In this document: positions 35,349 through 47,880 of the stretch, piece after piece
Numbering within the stretch: the stretch's first letter is position 1
How the letters are laid out: each line of letters begins with the position of its first letter
Assembly: GCA_020086605.1 (NCBI GenBank)
Contig: JACBWW010000015.1
Coordinates: 14,906,992-14,970,991 of the forward strand
Reading direction: 5' to 3'
DNA length: 64,000 bases
Origin: Lanius collurio
Lineage: Eukaryota > Chordata > Aves > Passeriformes > Laniidae
Made by a program: the position numbers and the translations under genes
The notes under the pieces: model-generated
The model's input: the letters and a program-made list of their open reading frames with translations, nothing else
Database searches by the model: none
Told to the model about the DNA's origin: nothing

Positions 35349-37964
35349 AATAATCTTTTGAGCTTCTGTCAAGGCTGGCTCAACCATTCACACCTCTCTG
35401 CTCCGTTGAGTTCCTCTTTACTTATATATCAGCATCATTTCCTGGTTTTTGCAGGCATGGGGAATAACCCGCAGACAGAGAAAAGTCTGAGATGAAAACA
35501 GTGAGAAACCCCATTCCATTGTATAAAATGCAGTTAGGAAACAGTATTTCAGTTGGTTTAAGTTTTTTTTAAGTCTATGAAAAATATCACTGTTGTTACT
35601 TTTGTTCCTTAATCAGGAAATGAGCAAGGTTGGTTTTATTTTCCTGAGAGTGGAGACTTTGTCAACTGCTTCTGCAGTTTGACTGCTAATTTTTCTTGAA
35701 GAAATCCAAAGTAAAGCTGGCATTTTCACCTTCTGTTTGTGTTTCATGCTGGATTTTAATAAGCAAATGAAAAGAAGTTGCTATTTCATAATGAAATGGA
35801 AATGTAAATTCAACTTGTAAGCAGGCTTTTTTGATTTACCTGAAAACTTTACCAAAGATTGTCAAAAAATGTTACTTTGTATTATGTAAAACAAAAGCTT
35901 TTGGCCTTTCAGCCATGTTCCAGATTACTTAAGTGGAGTCACAGCTCTCTGAGCCACTGATTTCAGTCTCATTCATGAAATTATTGACACCATTTTTAAT
36001 TGCAAGCCTTTTATTTAAAATTGAGGCTTTCTACTTCTTCTAAAGCTCACAGTGCTCGTTTTTCATGACACCTGATTTTGCAGGAGCTGTACCCTTACCT
36101 CAAATGTGTCAGCAGTGAAGGATCTGTTTACTATTTCTATTTTTTCTGCAGCACTGGCTCCTGTGGCCTCATGGCAGGAGGGAAAGTCTCCTTAGGTACA
36201 GCCTGGAATATGATACAGGTTTTCACACTGTCTTCGCACACTCTTCCAGAACCCAATCTCTCTTTTTCTCTGTGCTGTTTCTTGTGTCATCAGTGCAAGA
36301 CAAGGTCTGTGCTTGCAAGGGCTGCCCATGTTCAGGACCCTGAGAGCCAACTAACTGGTCAGATCTGGGTAAGATTTAGCTCTGGTTTTGTCTCCAGGAA
36401 AAAATGACACATTGGAAGAAAGGGACAGCCCCCCACTGCTCTCCAGCCTTTTTTCTTATGTGCCACAATGCATGAAAGACGTTTATTCCTTTCAGACCTC
36501 TTCCTTTTCCTAATAAAAAGCCTAATTTCCAAGAAGACTGGAGTGCAAATTACCTTCTCTATTCAATTACAAAATCTGATCACTACCTTTTCTTTTTTCA
36601 CCACTAATAAAAGCTATTGAAGTAAAGCACCCATCTCTTTTTACAGAAAAACAGGCAGTAAGTCACCTTGAGACTAAAATATATACTGCTGCATGCTTTT
36701 CTGGGGAATATGGAGCAGTAATTGCTTAAGACAATGACAACAGAGACTAGAGGGAATATTGTATTTTTGTGGAACCTTCCCAGGAACAATGGGGGAAATC
36801 CTCCACTGATTTAATGAGCAAATTTCAACAAAGTTGCTACTCTGGCTGATGTAAATTATCATGTCTTCATTGAGGTCAATGTCCCAGCTCCTCCAGCTCT
36901 CATAACTTGGGATATTTCCCTAAATATAAACTAAGATCCAGTCAGGTTTAGATGAGTGTGACAAGGCAGGTGCATTAGATCAGTAACTGATGTTCCAGGC
37001 TGCCTGCTGGGATATGCCCTTAGGACACTATAGGAATTTGGCACAACCTTTGCTACCCATGTAACAGGTTGTGAAACAGCCAAGCAAAGATGTGCTATGT
37101 ATTCAGGTTGTCTTGCTGCCTGTCATGACTGAAGTGGCAAATATCAGCTAATTATACCTGCACCTTCTGGAAAAAGAAATAAAGAGGTGTATGGGGAGGA
37201 GTTTAAGAGCAGTAGGGACTTGAATTAACAAAGCTTTTCTAGTCTTTATGGTTTTGCTGCAGTTCTGTTGTGATCAAAGAATTGGTGAAGCAAAAGCCAG
37301 TCCCAGTGCTATGCTACTGGAGTTTGAAGAAAAACCTTTTAAGACCTTGCCCCTACAGGTAGAAACTAGCGATTCATGATAATACAAAGCAGAAGCCAAG
37401 AAAAGGTTAGGGGTAAAGTGTTACTATCAGATAATATCTGAAAACTCAATAGAGCATCTTTCAAAGGTCAGGTTGTCTTATACTTTAAGTATCTATGGAA
37501 ACACTTCAGGGGCAGGAAAGCTCAAAATAGAGGTTGAATATTTAACCCCTAGCTTAAAAATGTTCTATAGGTACCTTAAAAAAGCAGACAGAAAATACAC
37601 ACTGGTATTTCTCATGTGATATATGGAGGGAATTTTTTCTTGGTTTTTGATCCACATTCACACATTTTTTTGCAGGTATCTCTAAATAAGAGATGCTGCT
37701 CTGCTTCAGCAATATCTGATCTTCATTGTATTTTTATGTGCAGAGAACTGTTGGCTTTCAGACCTTACAGATCAAAAATGGGAACGATTTGGCTAATTCT
37801 AGCAGTGTTAGCATGGGCAAACCTCTAAAATGTTTAGCTTGAAGTCTGAGATCACCCCTACAGATTCGTATCCAGCCCTCAAACCTTACCATGCATTAAC
37901 CTTGTCACATAATGAATGCTAGAAGAGTGCTGATAGTTTTACTTTACTTACTTCACAATAAATT
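35349..37964. other. Intergenic AT-rich sequence, nothing recognised
   Basis: No coding region, RNA gene or named repeat could be supported. The ORF at 36078-36407 has no recognisable domain. Confidence 0.5.
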
Positions 37965-38122
37965 CAGGCTCCCCGGGGAAGAGCCACAGCACCAAGCCTG
38001 ACAGAGTTCCAAAAGTGTTTGGACAATACTCTCAGGAATGTGGTGTGATTCTTGGGCTTCCTGTGCAAGATCAATGATCCTTGTGGGTCCCTTGCAACTC
38101 AAAATATTCCACTAGTCTGATT
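37965..38122 (+). mobile_element. CR1 LINE 3' fragment, plus orientation
   Basis: The sequence matches the CR1 3' end in sense: a CACAGCACCAAGCCTGACAG block, then GTGTTTGGACAATACTCTC, GTGTGATTCTTGGG and a tail GATCCTTGTGGGTCCCTT. It is 5'-truncated, as most CR1 copies are. Confidence 0.85.
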
Positions 38123-41100
38123 CATGGCAAGCCTTCCATAGCAAACTTAAAAACTGAAGAGGTCAAGCATGAGATCTAAAGCAGCATTTCTGTGCAGAAA
38201 CACATGTAGTCAGAGTGAAACCATGAAAATATTCATGAATATTTAGACTTACATTTGTTTCCTTGGACTCTGGGTGCAATGATGGGGCATGTAGAGAGAC
38301 AGAAGAGAATTTTTTCCAATGATTGAGGAGGTAGCACTAAAAGAAAGAATTGATAGGCACTCTCCCTCAGATTCTTTTAATATCTGCCCAGCATGGCATT
38401 AGAAGCCAGTGTCCTGGTTCTGAACACTGGCCCTGAAGACCCCTAGAAGGACAAGATCTATTGTCAGACTTTAATTTTTCTGGGTTTAGGCTTTAGTGTT
38501 GAGAGAAAGGCAGCTTAGGCTAGTCTGGGCTGCCACACAGTGCTCCCATGTTGTGGGCCCTCATTTTGAGAGGGCCAGCTTCTCACCAGCAATGTCTTCT
38601 GAAAGTCCCATTCACACTCCAGTGGCATTAACCCTTAAAGCAGAGTTGGTGGCACCACCTGTTCTGTTTTGTTTGTCCACCCTTTGGAAATAGCTGTCTG
38701 ATAAAATGGGCCTTTTCTTTCAGGGTTTTTATTTCCAGGAGGAGTAATGAATAGCACAGCTAGAAACATTAGTGCAGGTTATCCTGACACTATAGAGGAA
38801 TCAGTTCTAAACTGAGGCTGTGGCCAAGATTCTGCTGCTCTTGGAAGTGAAAACATCAGCCTCTCCTTGCCCTTTGTCTTGCCCTTGCCCCAGTTCAGCT
38901 TTCCTTTTCATGTGTATGTTCCCAGCTCAGGCAAGAGAAGGCTGTTTTCATTTAGTGTGCAAGGCAGAAATTCTTACAGTGAAAAATACTGGTCCTGGAG
39001 AAGGAAACATGCTCTCTCCTGTACATCTCCATTGCCTTCTCAGCCTTGCAAAACTGTGAGTTGGAGTCAATTGTGTTTGCAATGCATTTTCTCATTTCTT
39101 CTTCCAACAGAAGATTCTGTTTTCTAATCTCTATCACAAAGCAGCCTATTTTGTACTGAAGCTAGAATGGGTTAATTTGTTAACGAGTCTTTCTTCCTAT
39201 ATTTACTGGTATATAGAATGATATATCACATTCTGCCTTCGTTCTGACTGTGAAGGTGAAATTGAAGTAAGGGTGCTCTGCTTCTCTTCATCTTCTGCTG
39301 GGAGAGTACATTCATTCCTAAACAAGCAAATGTTGTAGTTGCTTAAAAGTGTATCCTGAGATTTTTGAAGATTGTCTGCTACACCAGTGATTTGAGGAGC
39401 AAGTGGACCGGAGCTGATGTTAGCACATCAAAGAGGCCACCCCATTTTCACAGTGAAAATTCTATTTAAAGTTCTATGTTTAATGGTGTGAGACTCCATA
39501 GATCTCAGAATTGAATGCTGTTATTCCAGATGTGCATTGGCTCTATAGGAATGCAATTTCACTGTCATCAAACATTTTAAGTTCATCAAGTGCTAATTAT
39601 AGCAGAGAGCATGACAGCAGAATCTTCAATGCCCTGTGGACAGAAAAGCCTATTGATCATACAATTGATTTTTATTACTTGGTATTGAGTGGCAGGGCTG
39701 CCTGCTGTTGTATAATCTGTTGTTTTTTGCTTTTTTTTTGTTTTTGTTTTCTTTCCTTTTGTTCTTCTACTGGTCTAATGAAATAGTCTAGCTTGCCCTG
39801 GTGCAGGGCATTGTTTGAGTAGCATATCACCTGGGATATTGTACTGCGTTACTGCAGCTCTCCAAAATTCCTGTCTGTGTTATTTTCTCTTTTAAAGAAT
39901 GCTTTTTCTAGACCTTTCCCCTGGAGCTATATGTCCAATAATGATGTCTCTGAGACAGTGAGCCAACTTCTAGCTTCTGGTGGGCTGATGTCACTCACAT
40001 CAGCTCCATTGGCTTAGTGGGTTTCTGGTGTGGGAGGGGAAGGAGAATTTGGCAGTGTGCTGAGACGTAGTCACTGCAGTTTTGGCGCTGCTCCTGGGAT
40101 TTACTGCATGTGATCTGGGTATTGACTCTCCAGGAGCACCAATCAGTCACAGTATCAAGCTACTTTTGCAACAGAAAATAAGCTGAGAAATGGTGTTTGC
40201 TCTACTGACTGCCACAAAGCTGTCAGCTTTCCGCCAAGCTCCTGGAGGACAGGCAAAAGTGAACAAGAGGTCCTGCCACTGCTGTAAGCTGCTTCCTCCT
40301 GTGACTTGCTATGGCTGATCTCTCCCCTCTTATATTCTTTTCCCCATCCTGTCTCTGTTAGCTGCTGCTTGCAATGGAAAGATAAGCACAGATACCTGCA
40401 AACCTGCCAGCTGAGGAGTGACATGCTCACAATGAGTTTTGTTGTTAATGAGCCATGCAGAGCAGGCAACAGGCAGCCCCAGAGGATTCATCAGGGGCCA
40501 GTGCCAGATACCTGTTGAAATAATTGGAAAGATTTCCACTCACTTCAGTAAGCTCTGGTTCCATTCCTAATTGCACCGTCCTGTGTTTCTCAGGGATTTG
40601 AATCCAGGAAGCTGTGTATGCTGTGCTCGTGTACCCACAGCTCCCTAATGTCCTTTCTATGCCAGGGCTCTGGAGAAATGGGCTGCATGCCAGCAGCACT
40701 TTGGTCTTCTGGGTACATTAGTCATGCACCCCAGGGCCTCAGTTTCCCCATCTGCAAAGATATAGATAATGATTGTTGCTTCTTAAAAAAAAAATAAAGC
40801 CCGAGGACTTCTCATTTGTTGCATAGAGGAGGTGGTTGCTTCCATTGTTAGCCTGAGTGACTGGACAGGGAGATGGGCAAGATCTAAATGGATGTGTCCA
40901 CTTTCAGGGCAGCTACACTGATGAACCTCATGAGAGCCCAAGTGTTGAAGCAGACAGGGATCAGAGCTCTGTTGGGTCAGAAGCAGCTAAGTTTAGCTTA
41001 ACTGTCTCTTTGGTGTGAACAGCCTGTATTTAGGATGAGATCTTTGAAAGCTGTCAGGACTGACCAAGTATGGTCATGTTGAAATCAAGTGCCAAAAATC

Positions 41101-44100
41101 AACTGCATTAGGGAGAAATGTAGACTGCTGCAGACCTTTATGGGGAAGAACATCCTGAATGCACAATCACTCTTTGGTTTAAAGGATGTTTCTGCTAGCT
41201 CCTTCTGTCAGTTGTTTTCTTTAAGAATTCAAGGGAAAGAAAGAAAAGAAGAAAGGGCATTTAGGATGCAAGGAAACAAAACCATGTTAAGTTTCATTTA
41301 CAGAGATGAATTGGGAACAGGTGCTTCACATAACTGAGGGCCACCATTCTGTGAGAGAGCCCTTGAGAGTCAAGAGAAAGGAATTGCAGAAAGCAACAGT
41401 ATATTCAGGAAGATAACTATAATCAAGCCCTTTCTATGTCTATTAAGGGGAAAAAACAGCAACCACAAATGCAATGGAGATGTTAAAATTGACTTTGTAA
41501 AAAGCCATTTTTAATATATTTCTTTGTTTCTTTAAAATAATTTCAAACCCAAAGGCAGAAATAATTGAAGCATTTACAGAATATATCAATAATACCTCAT
41601 TATCCAGCTTTGCTTCAATCCACTGATTTCAATTTTCTTTTGAACAAGCTGCGTTTATCAGAGGACTTAGCATATGAATGGGGAGGGGGGAGAAATGTAA
41701 AATGCATACTCTAGATTTACATGTCTTAGGATGCCAAATAGCCATCAAAACTAATTGTTTCTAAAATGCTTTATAAACCTTATCTTATGTGTTGACCCTA
41801 ATCAGTGCAATTAATTTCATAATGAATTCTTTCTACACACACCCTATCTTATTATTATCCTTAGTCTAAATTAATAACATCATGATAATAATTAGTAGAT
41901 ATGAAATTGTCTCTTCAGTGCTTCTCATAGCATGTGGCTTTATAGAAAAGAGCAACAAGGATGACAATTAAACGTCAGCTGTATTGATTGTTGAGCACCT
42001 TAACCCTAGCATCTGCAAAACAGGCTTTATTTAAATCTGAATATCTTTTTATATTCTCCCTCTATTTCTCCTATTTTATTTCAACAGTTTCCCTTCCTGC
42101 AAGAGGCAATATCTCCAGCTCAAAGCTCTTAATAAAAGCATTAAAGTAGAATTTTAGAGCCTGATTCAAAGTGTGCTGATGCCAGATTTTGGAGCAAATG
42201 AGCTATAGGGAGATTGAGGAGAGTGTCAGCACCTGGAGAACCACTGATATCCTTCTTGAGGTTTCAGTCTTCCCGAAACCTCTGGGAAGATGGACAGCTT
42301 CCATTTTAGACTGTGATTTTATGGCCTTGTTAAGACAAATTGATTTGAATAGGGTGTTGCTTTCATCGTGCCAGGTCCAATCCTTGCTCTGCCTCACTAC
42401 TTAATCATAGGAAGGGAGTGTGAGAGTGTAGGGGAATTGCCCATGTTTAGAAGAGTATAAGACAGACATGAAACACATCTTTAACCCCTAACCTTAACTG
42501 CATTTACTGAATACATGAATATGTTTCAATAAGTTACTGAAATAACTCTCCTCCATTCTCTGAAGGCAGAAATCTTTCTATGGGCATGGCTGTAAGATGA
42601 AGGTCCCTGTCAGTCCACAGCCCTATCTTTAGGCCCAGTTCTGTTATAGCCTTAGAATTTCCACCCTCCTTTATTCAAAGTCACTTTTTCAGCTTCTGCA
42701 GTCACAAGAAAACATGGCACACCTGCATTGACAAATTATTGCCTGAAGCCAGCAACTTGAAAAGGGACTGGAACAGGACAAGGCAGAAGAATTGCTTCAT
42801 AATGTTTTATTCATGCACCTGACTGATGATGTATGGGCTACAGCTTTATGATGACAGGAAAAAAAAAAGAAATTTGTGGTTTTGTTTTTGTTTGTTTTGT
42901 TTTTTTTTTTTTTAATTTATTTTTGAAATATTGTAATGATGGAGACTGTGGTATATTAAGCACAAAAGGAGGGTGTTCTCTGAAACAGAAGATATTAAGT
43001 CTCTTGGGCTCTTCAGTGCAAGAAGATCTCAAACCTTAGCTTCTCGTTTTGGAAACTGAAGTTAGAAAAGCACATTCCCTTGATGCCATTTCAAAAAGAT
43101 GGCTAACATTAACCCTGCAAAGGGAGGTATTTTGATGCTTTGCAGAGAAAGCCTGTGACAGAATCACATTGCTGACAGTTGAGATAAAGGCACAGCTATC
43201 ATGGAAATAAAGTCCCTTGTGTGTCTTTTTTTTTTTCCTTAATCAGCTGTGAACAGCTTTTAAACTACCTTTGTATTTTTGAAACTAGCATCTTGAAGTG
43301 CTGCCTCTGTCACAAAATCTGCAATTCAGTGTGCAGGCTAAAATGTTCAGCACAAAATGTGGACTTGATACTCAGACAGAGGATATTTGTTATTGGCAGT
43401 ACTAGTGTGAATTCTAGATCATCAAACCAGATTCACAGTGCTGCACACACAGATAGCAGGAAAGCTTCAAAAGCTCTCTGCTGTGCACACAGCAAGGGCA
43501 TATCTGAGATGTAATCATGACCTGCCTGGTGCACCTTTCATCTAAGAGGTGAGGGCTAACCAGCAACCAAGACACAGGGCAGACCACAAACCCCAGAACC
43601 TTTAGAATGAGTACTTCTGGAGAGCAAGTGGTCAAACAATCCATTTCTGATTTACATATTTTGTCCTATTTTTTTCAGTCTTCAAATATGAAAAAAAGAT
43701 CATGAGTAGCCCAAAATTTACCTCAGAAATTCTTGAAGTACTTAATTTTTAAAACACCAAAAAGAAATGTTTCCCCAGTTCTACTTCTCATGCCAAGAAT
43801 ATTTGGCAAATTCTACTGCAATTTTGCATTTGTTTTGGAACAAGAAGCAAAGTTAATATCCACTGAGTAGAAGTGTTCACAAACTCCTCTTTAATCTATG
43901 AACAGCAGATTCTTTGGCATCCTCACATCTTCCTGGTGATAATGCAACCCAGAGTGCAGACCTAAGTATGTCCAAACTGCAACAGAAGATGGCAGCAAAA
44001 CTTACAGCCAAATTGATTTCAATGTATTTAATATTCAGCCACCAAATGTGGCTTGTATTTTTTAATAACTCAGCACTAACTCCTGTGTTATTTGTATGGT

Positions 44101-44636
44101 TGAATTGGTTTTTCTCATGTTGTTTTTTTTTTTTTTTTTGGTTTTTTTGTTTGTTTGTTTTTTTCACTTATGGCTTTAGTTCAGAACATAGAGATCACAC
44201 AAGTGAAGTTAACATGACACAAAGGGCTCTTTCTGGTTGCTATTGACTGCTCTGTAGCAACCAAAAGCCCTTTAGTTTTAATCTATTTTCCTGTCAGGTG
44301 AGGTTTGGACGTTTTCCAAGGCACATCCTGTATTGTTCCAATAACAGGGACTGATCTTAGCCTCACTTTATTTAACTCACTTACGGGCAATAACTCCGGC
44401 TTTGGCCCTACTACTTGACTTTTGTGTATCAATGTTGATTTAAGCAGCCTGAAGGTCAAGTGCACTTGGGACATACTATAAAGAACTCATTTCCTATTAA
44501 GGCACTTAAAAGCTCTGAACATGTTAAATAATATCACACCAGTGGTCAATAAGAACAGTGGGGTCTGCAGAGATGAGCTGTTTTGGGAAAATAAGCTGTC
44601 CGTAATCTTGACAAGCGCGGATGTTCTGGCGGTTCG
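38123..44636. other. Intergenic sequence, nothing recognised
   Basis: AT-rich unique-looking sequence with T runs at about 42900 and 44131. No gene or named repeat could be supported. Confidence 0.5.
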
Positions 44637-45036
44637 ATGGAGTTGCACCCCACAGCGCTGTGGGGGCTGTGCTGTGGGGCTGGGCCTCTGTTCTGCAACG
44701 CGCTGAGGGGAGCAGCCCCACGGACCTTCTCGGAGTCACACATCAGCTGTGCCCTTCGGGCTGACCGCAGGCTGGAGAACTTCCTGAGTGACCCCCAGCC
44801 ACATGAAACCCCTCAGCAGCGCTGTGGTGAAGCAAAGGGGCCGAGGGGTGAAGGAGTCAGCCCAGAGCGTGTTTCTGCCTCAGTTCCACCAGAGTGCAGC
44901 TTTGCCACAGCCAAAGCCCAGAAAAGCAGCTCAGCCACGGCTGCTGCACACAAATTCTCTCAGCATGCCTTTACCCCAAACACCCTTGTCTCTCCGTGAT
45001 TAGGATGCAGGCCCTGTTGCTTCGTGGCAAATAAAT
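44637..45036 (+). other. Isolated GC-rich island with open frames, possible decayed retrocopy
   Basis: About 400 bases stand out sharply as GC-rich within AT-rich flanks. One + frame is open for 120 codons (44637-44999). Another is open from 44788 to a TAG at 45001-45003, Lys/Arg/Pro/Gln-rich, and about 27 bases later comes AAATAAATCC. The left end holds a perfect 18-bp palindrome (44648-44665). Several frames are open, so GC bias alone may explain this. A worn retrocopy, a lost exon or a small CpG-rich regulatory element are alternatives. No protein family recognised. Confidence 0.25.
44648..44665. repeat. Perfect 18-bp palindrome
   Basis: CCCCACAGC followed directly by its reverse complement GCTGTGGGG, at the left edge of the GC-rich island. 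Confidence 0.8.
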
Positions 45037-47689
45037 CCATATTCATTTTCGAGCAGATCTTATACTAAGGTATAAGAAGTCTTGTAAAAGAAAAGACTTT
45101 TTTCTCTAGTCAAACCAGAGATTTTGATTATACTCTGAACTCCAAGTACAGCATTGATTGTATTGGACCTAGATAAATATTTAATGTTTGGCATAGGATT
45201 ATTGTACATGTTTGAATTGTCTTGTTACATCAGAATATCGTTCAATATAAAACATAGAAGAGGCAGGAAATTTGCTAGAATTGGTTGAGATATAGTCAGC
45301 TTTTGAGATTGCACTGTACAATAAATTATGTTGATATTAACACAGAAGGCATAGCTAAGTGATTATACTGTGTATCTGTTCAATGGGCTCAGAGAAAATT
45401 CCAAAATTAGATTAAGCTTTTGAACTTTCTGCAAAGGAAGAAAACAAGTGTTTACATTCTGATACTTTATTAGAGAGATGATTGCTTTCTAAATACTGAC
45501 TAATCAATTCATGTAGTGCTTTTGTCATCTGTCAAAAAACCTTTTGCCTTCCTTCCCCCAAACTGTTTCAACAGGCATATCTTTAGCTGCCTGTTTGACT
45601 GAAACCCTCTGATAGGTACAGCTGTACTGTTTAGATTATTTCTAAACTTCCCCTCTAAAAAAATATATTTTATAACTTACCCTCCTGTGGCCTGATTCAC
45701 ACCACAGTGAAATCTGTATATTCTCCTCCCCTACCTCATGCACCCAACCCTCCTGCTTCCTTTTTTTTTTTTTTTTTTGCAGCACTAAATACTCTGACAA
45801 GTTTCAGAGGGGCAGATCTGGACAAACATACTCTGTGTAGAAAACTTGTACAGAAAACTTAGCTGGTACACACAGCTGAGACAAATTGGCCAGGAAAATG
45901 AAGGGGAAAAAACTGTAACTTTACCTGTCTCTCTCAACTGCAGGAATGAATGGCTGGTCAAACCACAAAAGAAAAATTTATATTAAACCTGGCTGATAAG
46001 AAACAATAATTTATGTAAGGTGAGTCATGAGGTTTCAATTCAATTTATCTGTCAGGATATTTGAATAGCTGTAATAAACACTGAAATAACCAGTGTTTTT
46101 CCAGCTTGAAAAAAATAAGCCTATAACTTTCATAGAATCTACAAATGCTATGTGTTTAACTAGCTCTAAAATATTGTAACTTAGAAATTTTTTATGAAGT
46201 ATCAATGATTATGAAAGTGCTTAGGGAAATTGTTTTGCCACTGCTTCTACTGGGTACTGTTAGATTTGGGTTAGTACTAACCATACCAATGAAATTTTTT
46301 TTCTACAGGCACACTTTAAAGAACTGGATATTTTGTGAAAGCATTTGGATTGTCCTCACTTGCATCATTGCCTTCTGATAGATTATTTTCAGAGCAGTTT
46401 GGCCTGTGGCCTGCCAGGCACGTGACAGCCAAAATCCGTTTTTTTTTGTACCCCTAATCCCTGCTCTTTTAAAGAAGTGCTTCTTTAGAAGCTATGTAGT
46501 AGAGCCATGCTTTCAAAACCAGCTGTCATCTCAATAGGTGAACGCAGGATGAATCGAGCTCACTGTGTCATTGAGAGCAGAGTAGGGCTTATGTGAGCAC
46601 CTTACAGCATAGCCTGAAATATCCTCAAGCTTTAAAGGACCTAGGACCAGCTCTTAATTATTCAGGAAGCCAGAAACTCTTCCCAAAGTATTTCCTGCAT
46701 CAGGAATGCTGCCTGAGCAGCTCAGATAGTTCTGTTTGCGTCGAGATAGTACCTCAGCTGGCTGTGACCATTACTCAGCATATCCTCCCAGAAAAACCCA
46801 GCCTTAAAAACTGGCAGGTGAGCAAAGGCAGGATGAAGAGAGGAATACCCTGAGGTCTTTGTTCAACAAAATGGATATCTGCCAGTTGAAACAGAACTCA
46901 TGAAAGCAAAAGTTGCTTCTATAATAGATACTAGCTTTTGTTGTGCCTTCTAACAATGTTTTGCCCTCATGAAGAAAGGATCTGTGTGACATTCATGGTA
47001 CCCCAGACATATTATTGCTGGGTTTAGTTTGTGTACCTAATTAAAGCCAGAATGTCTCATGGCTCACTGCAGCTTTCCATCACATGAAGCCTCTTGACAT
47101 TATTTATGCAACTGCTAAGTGACACAGAAACACATCCCCGGGAGAAGCAGAGAGGAACAAATGGCTAAAGAAAGGTCAGGGCAATACCACGTGGCTGCTT
47201 GGCGGCTTCCTAGGAATGGAAAGAGAAATTCTGCTCCTTTTGAACCCCTCCTTTTCTGTTCTTTGTTAGCAGAATGAGTTTATGGGTTGTGACATTGAAG
47301 GCTTAATTTTCCTTTTATTGCTTTGGAGGGGACACAAATACACAGAAAGCAGTAAAGGAGAAATATTAATGTAGATGTTCACTGTTAAAGCTGCCAGCAA
47401 TTGGCTGTCACACAGCATCATTTCTCTTTGTGCTTTATGCTGCAGACACTCTCAGATCAGGGTAAGACACTTAAATGTATTCTGTGTGTTTCAGGAACAT
47501 CTGTTGGCAAATTGTCATCTGAGAACAAATTTGCCAACCCCTCTCAGAAATGCCACTAATATGCACTTATATCAAGTGCCCAGGCATGTAGCAGGAGCTC
47601 AGCATTGACTTGAAGCTTGTGGGTTTTTGGTCATGGTATACCAGCCTCTGAAATCTGGTATGCAGGAAAAGGTCTACAGTCTTATCAGT
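45037..47689. other. Intergenic AT-rich sequence, nothing recognised
   Basis: Includes a long T run at about 45762-45778. No supported gene. Confidence 0.5.
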
Positions 47690-47880
47690 GGAACAGAACA
47701 GGTTTTGTAAGAGGAGCAATGTAAGGGATAAGCAGGTTTGAAGCAAATATAAGGAAATGATTTCTAATATAGCATGCACTTAATCTGTAGAATTTGTCGC
47801 CATTGGATGGTGTGGGTGCTAAGAGCTTACAAAGATTCAAAATGTGACTGAATAAATTCAAGAAAAATAGAAAAATCACT
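47690..47880 (+). mobile_element. Ancient CR1/L3-like LINE relic
   Basis: The order of words such as AAGGAAATGATTTCT, CTGTAGAATTTGTCGCCATT, GGTGTGGGTGC and a final GACTGAATAAATTCAAG follows the conserved 3' region of old CR1/L3-type elements, where a line about a missing or present element is followed by a short hinge and 'fewer than ideal' tail. It is highly diverged and the boundaries are approximate. Confidence 0.4.

Noticed and set aside
44655..44675. RE1-like half sites (GCGCTGT and GTGCTG)
   Set aside because: The spacing is 7 instead of 5 bases, and the flanking bases of the canonical REST site are absent.
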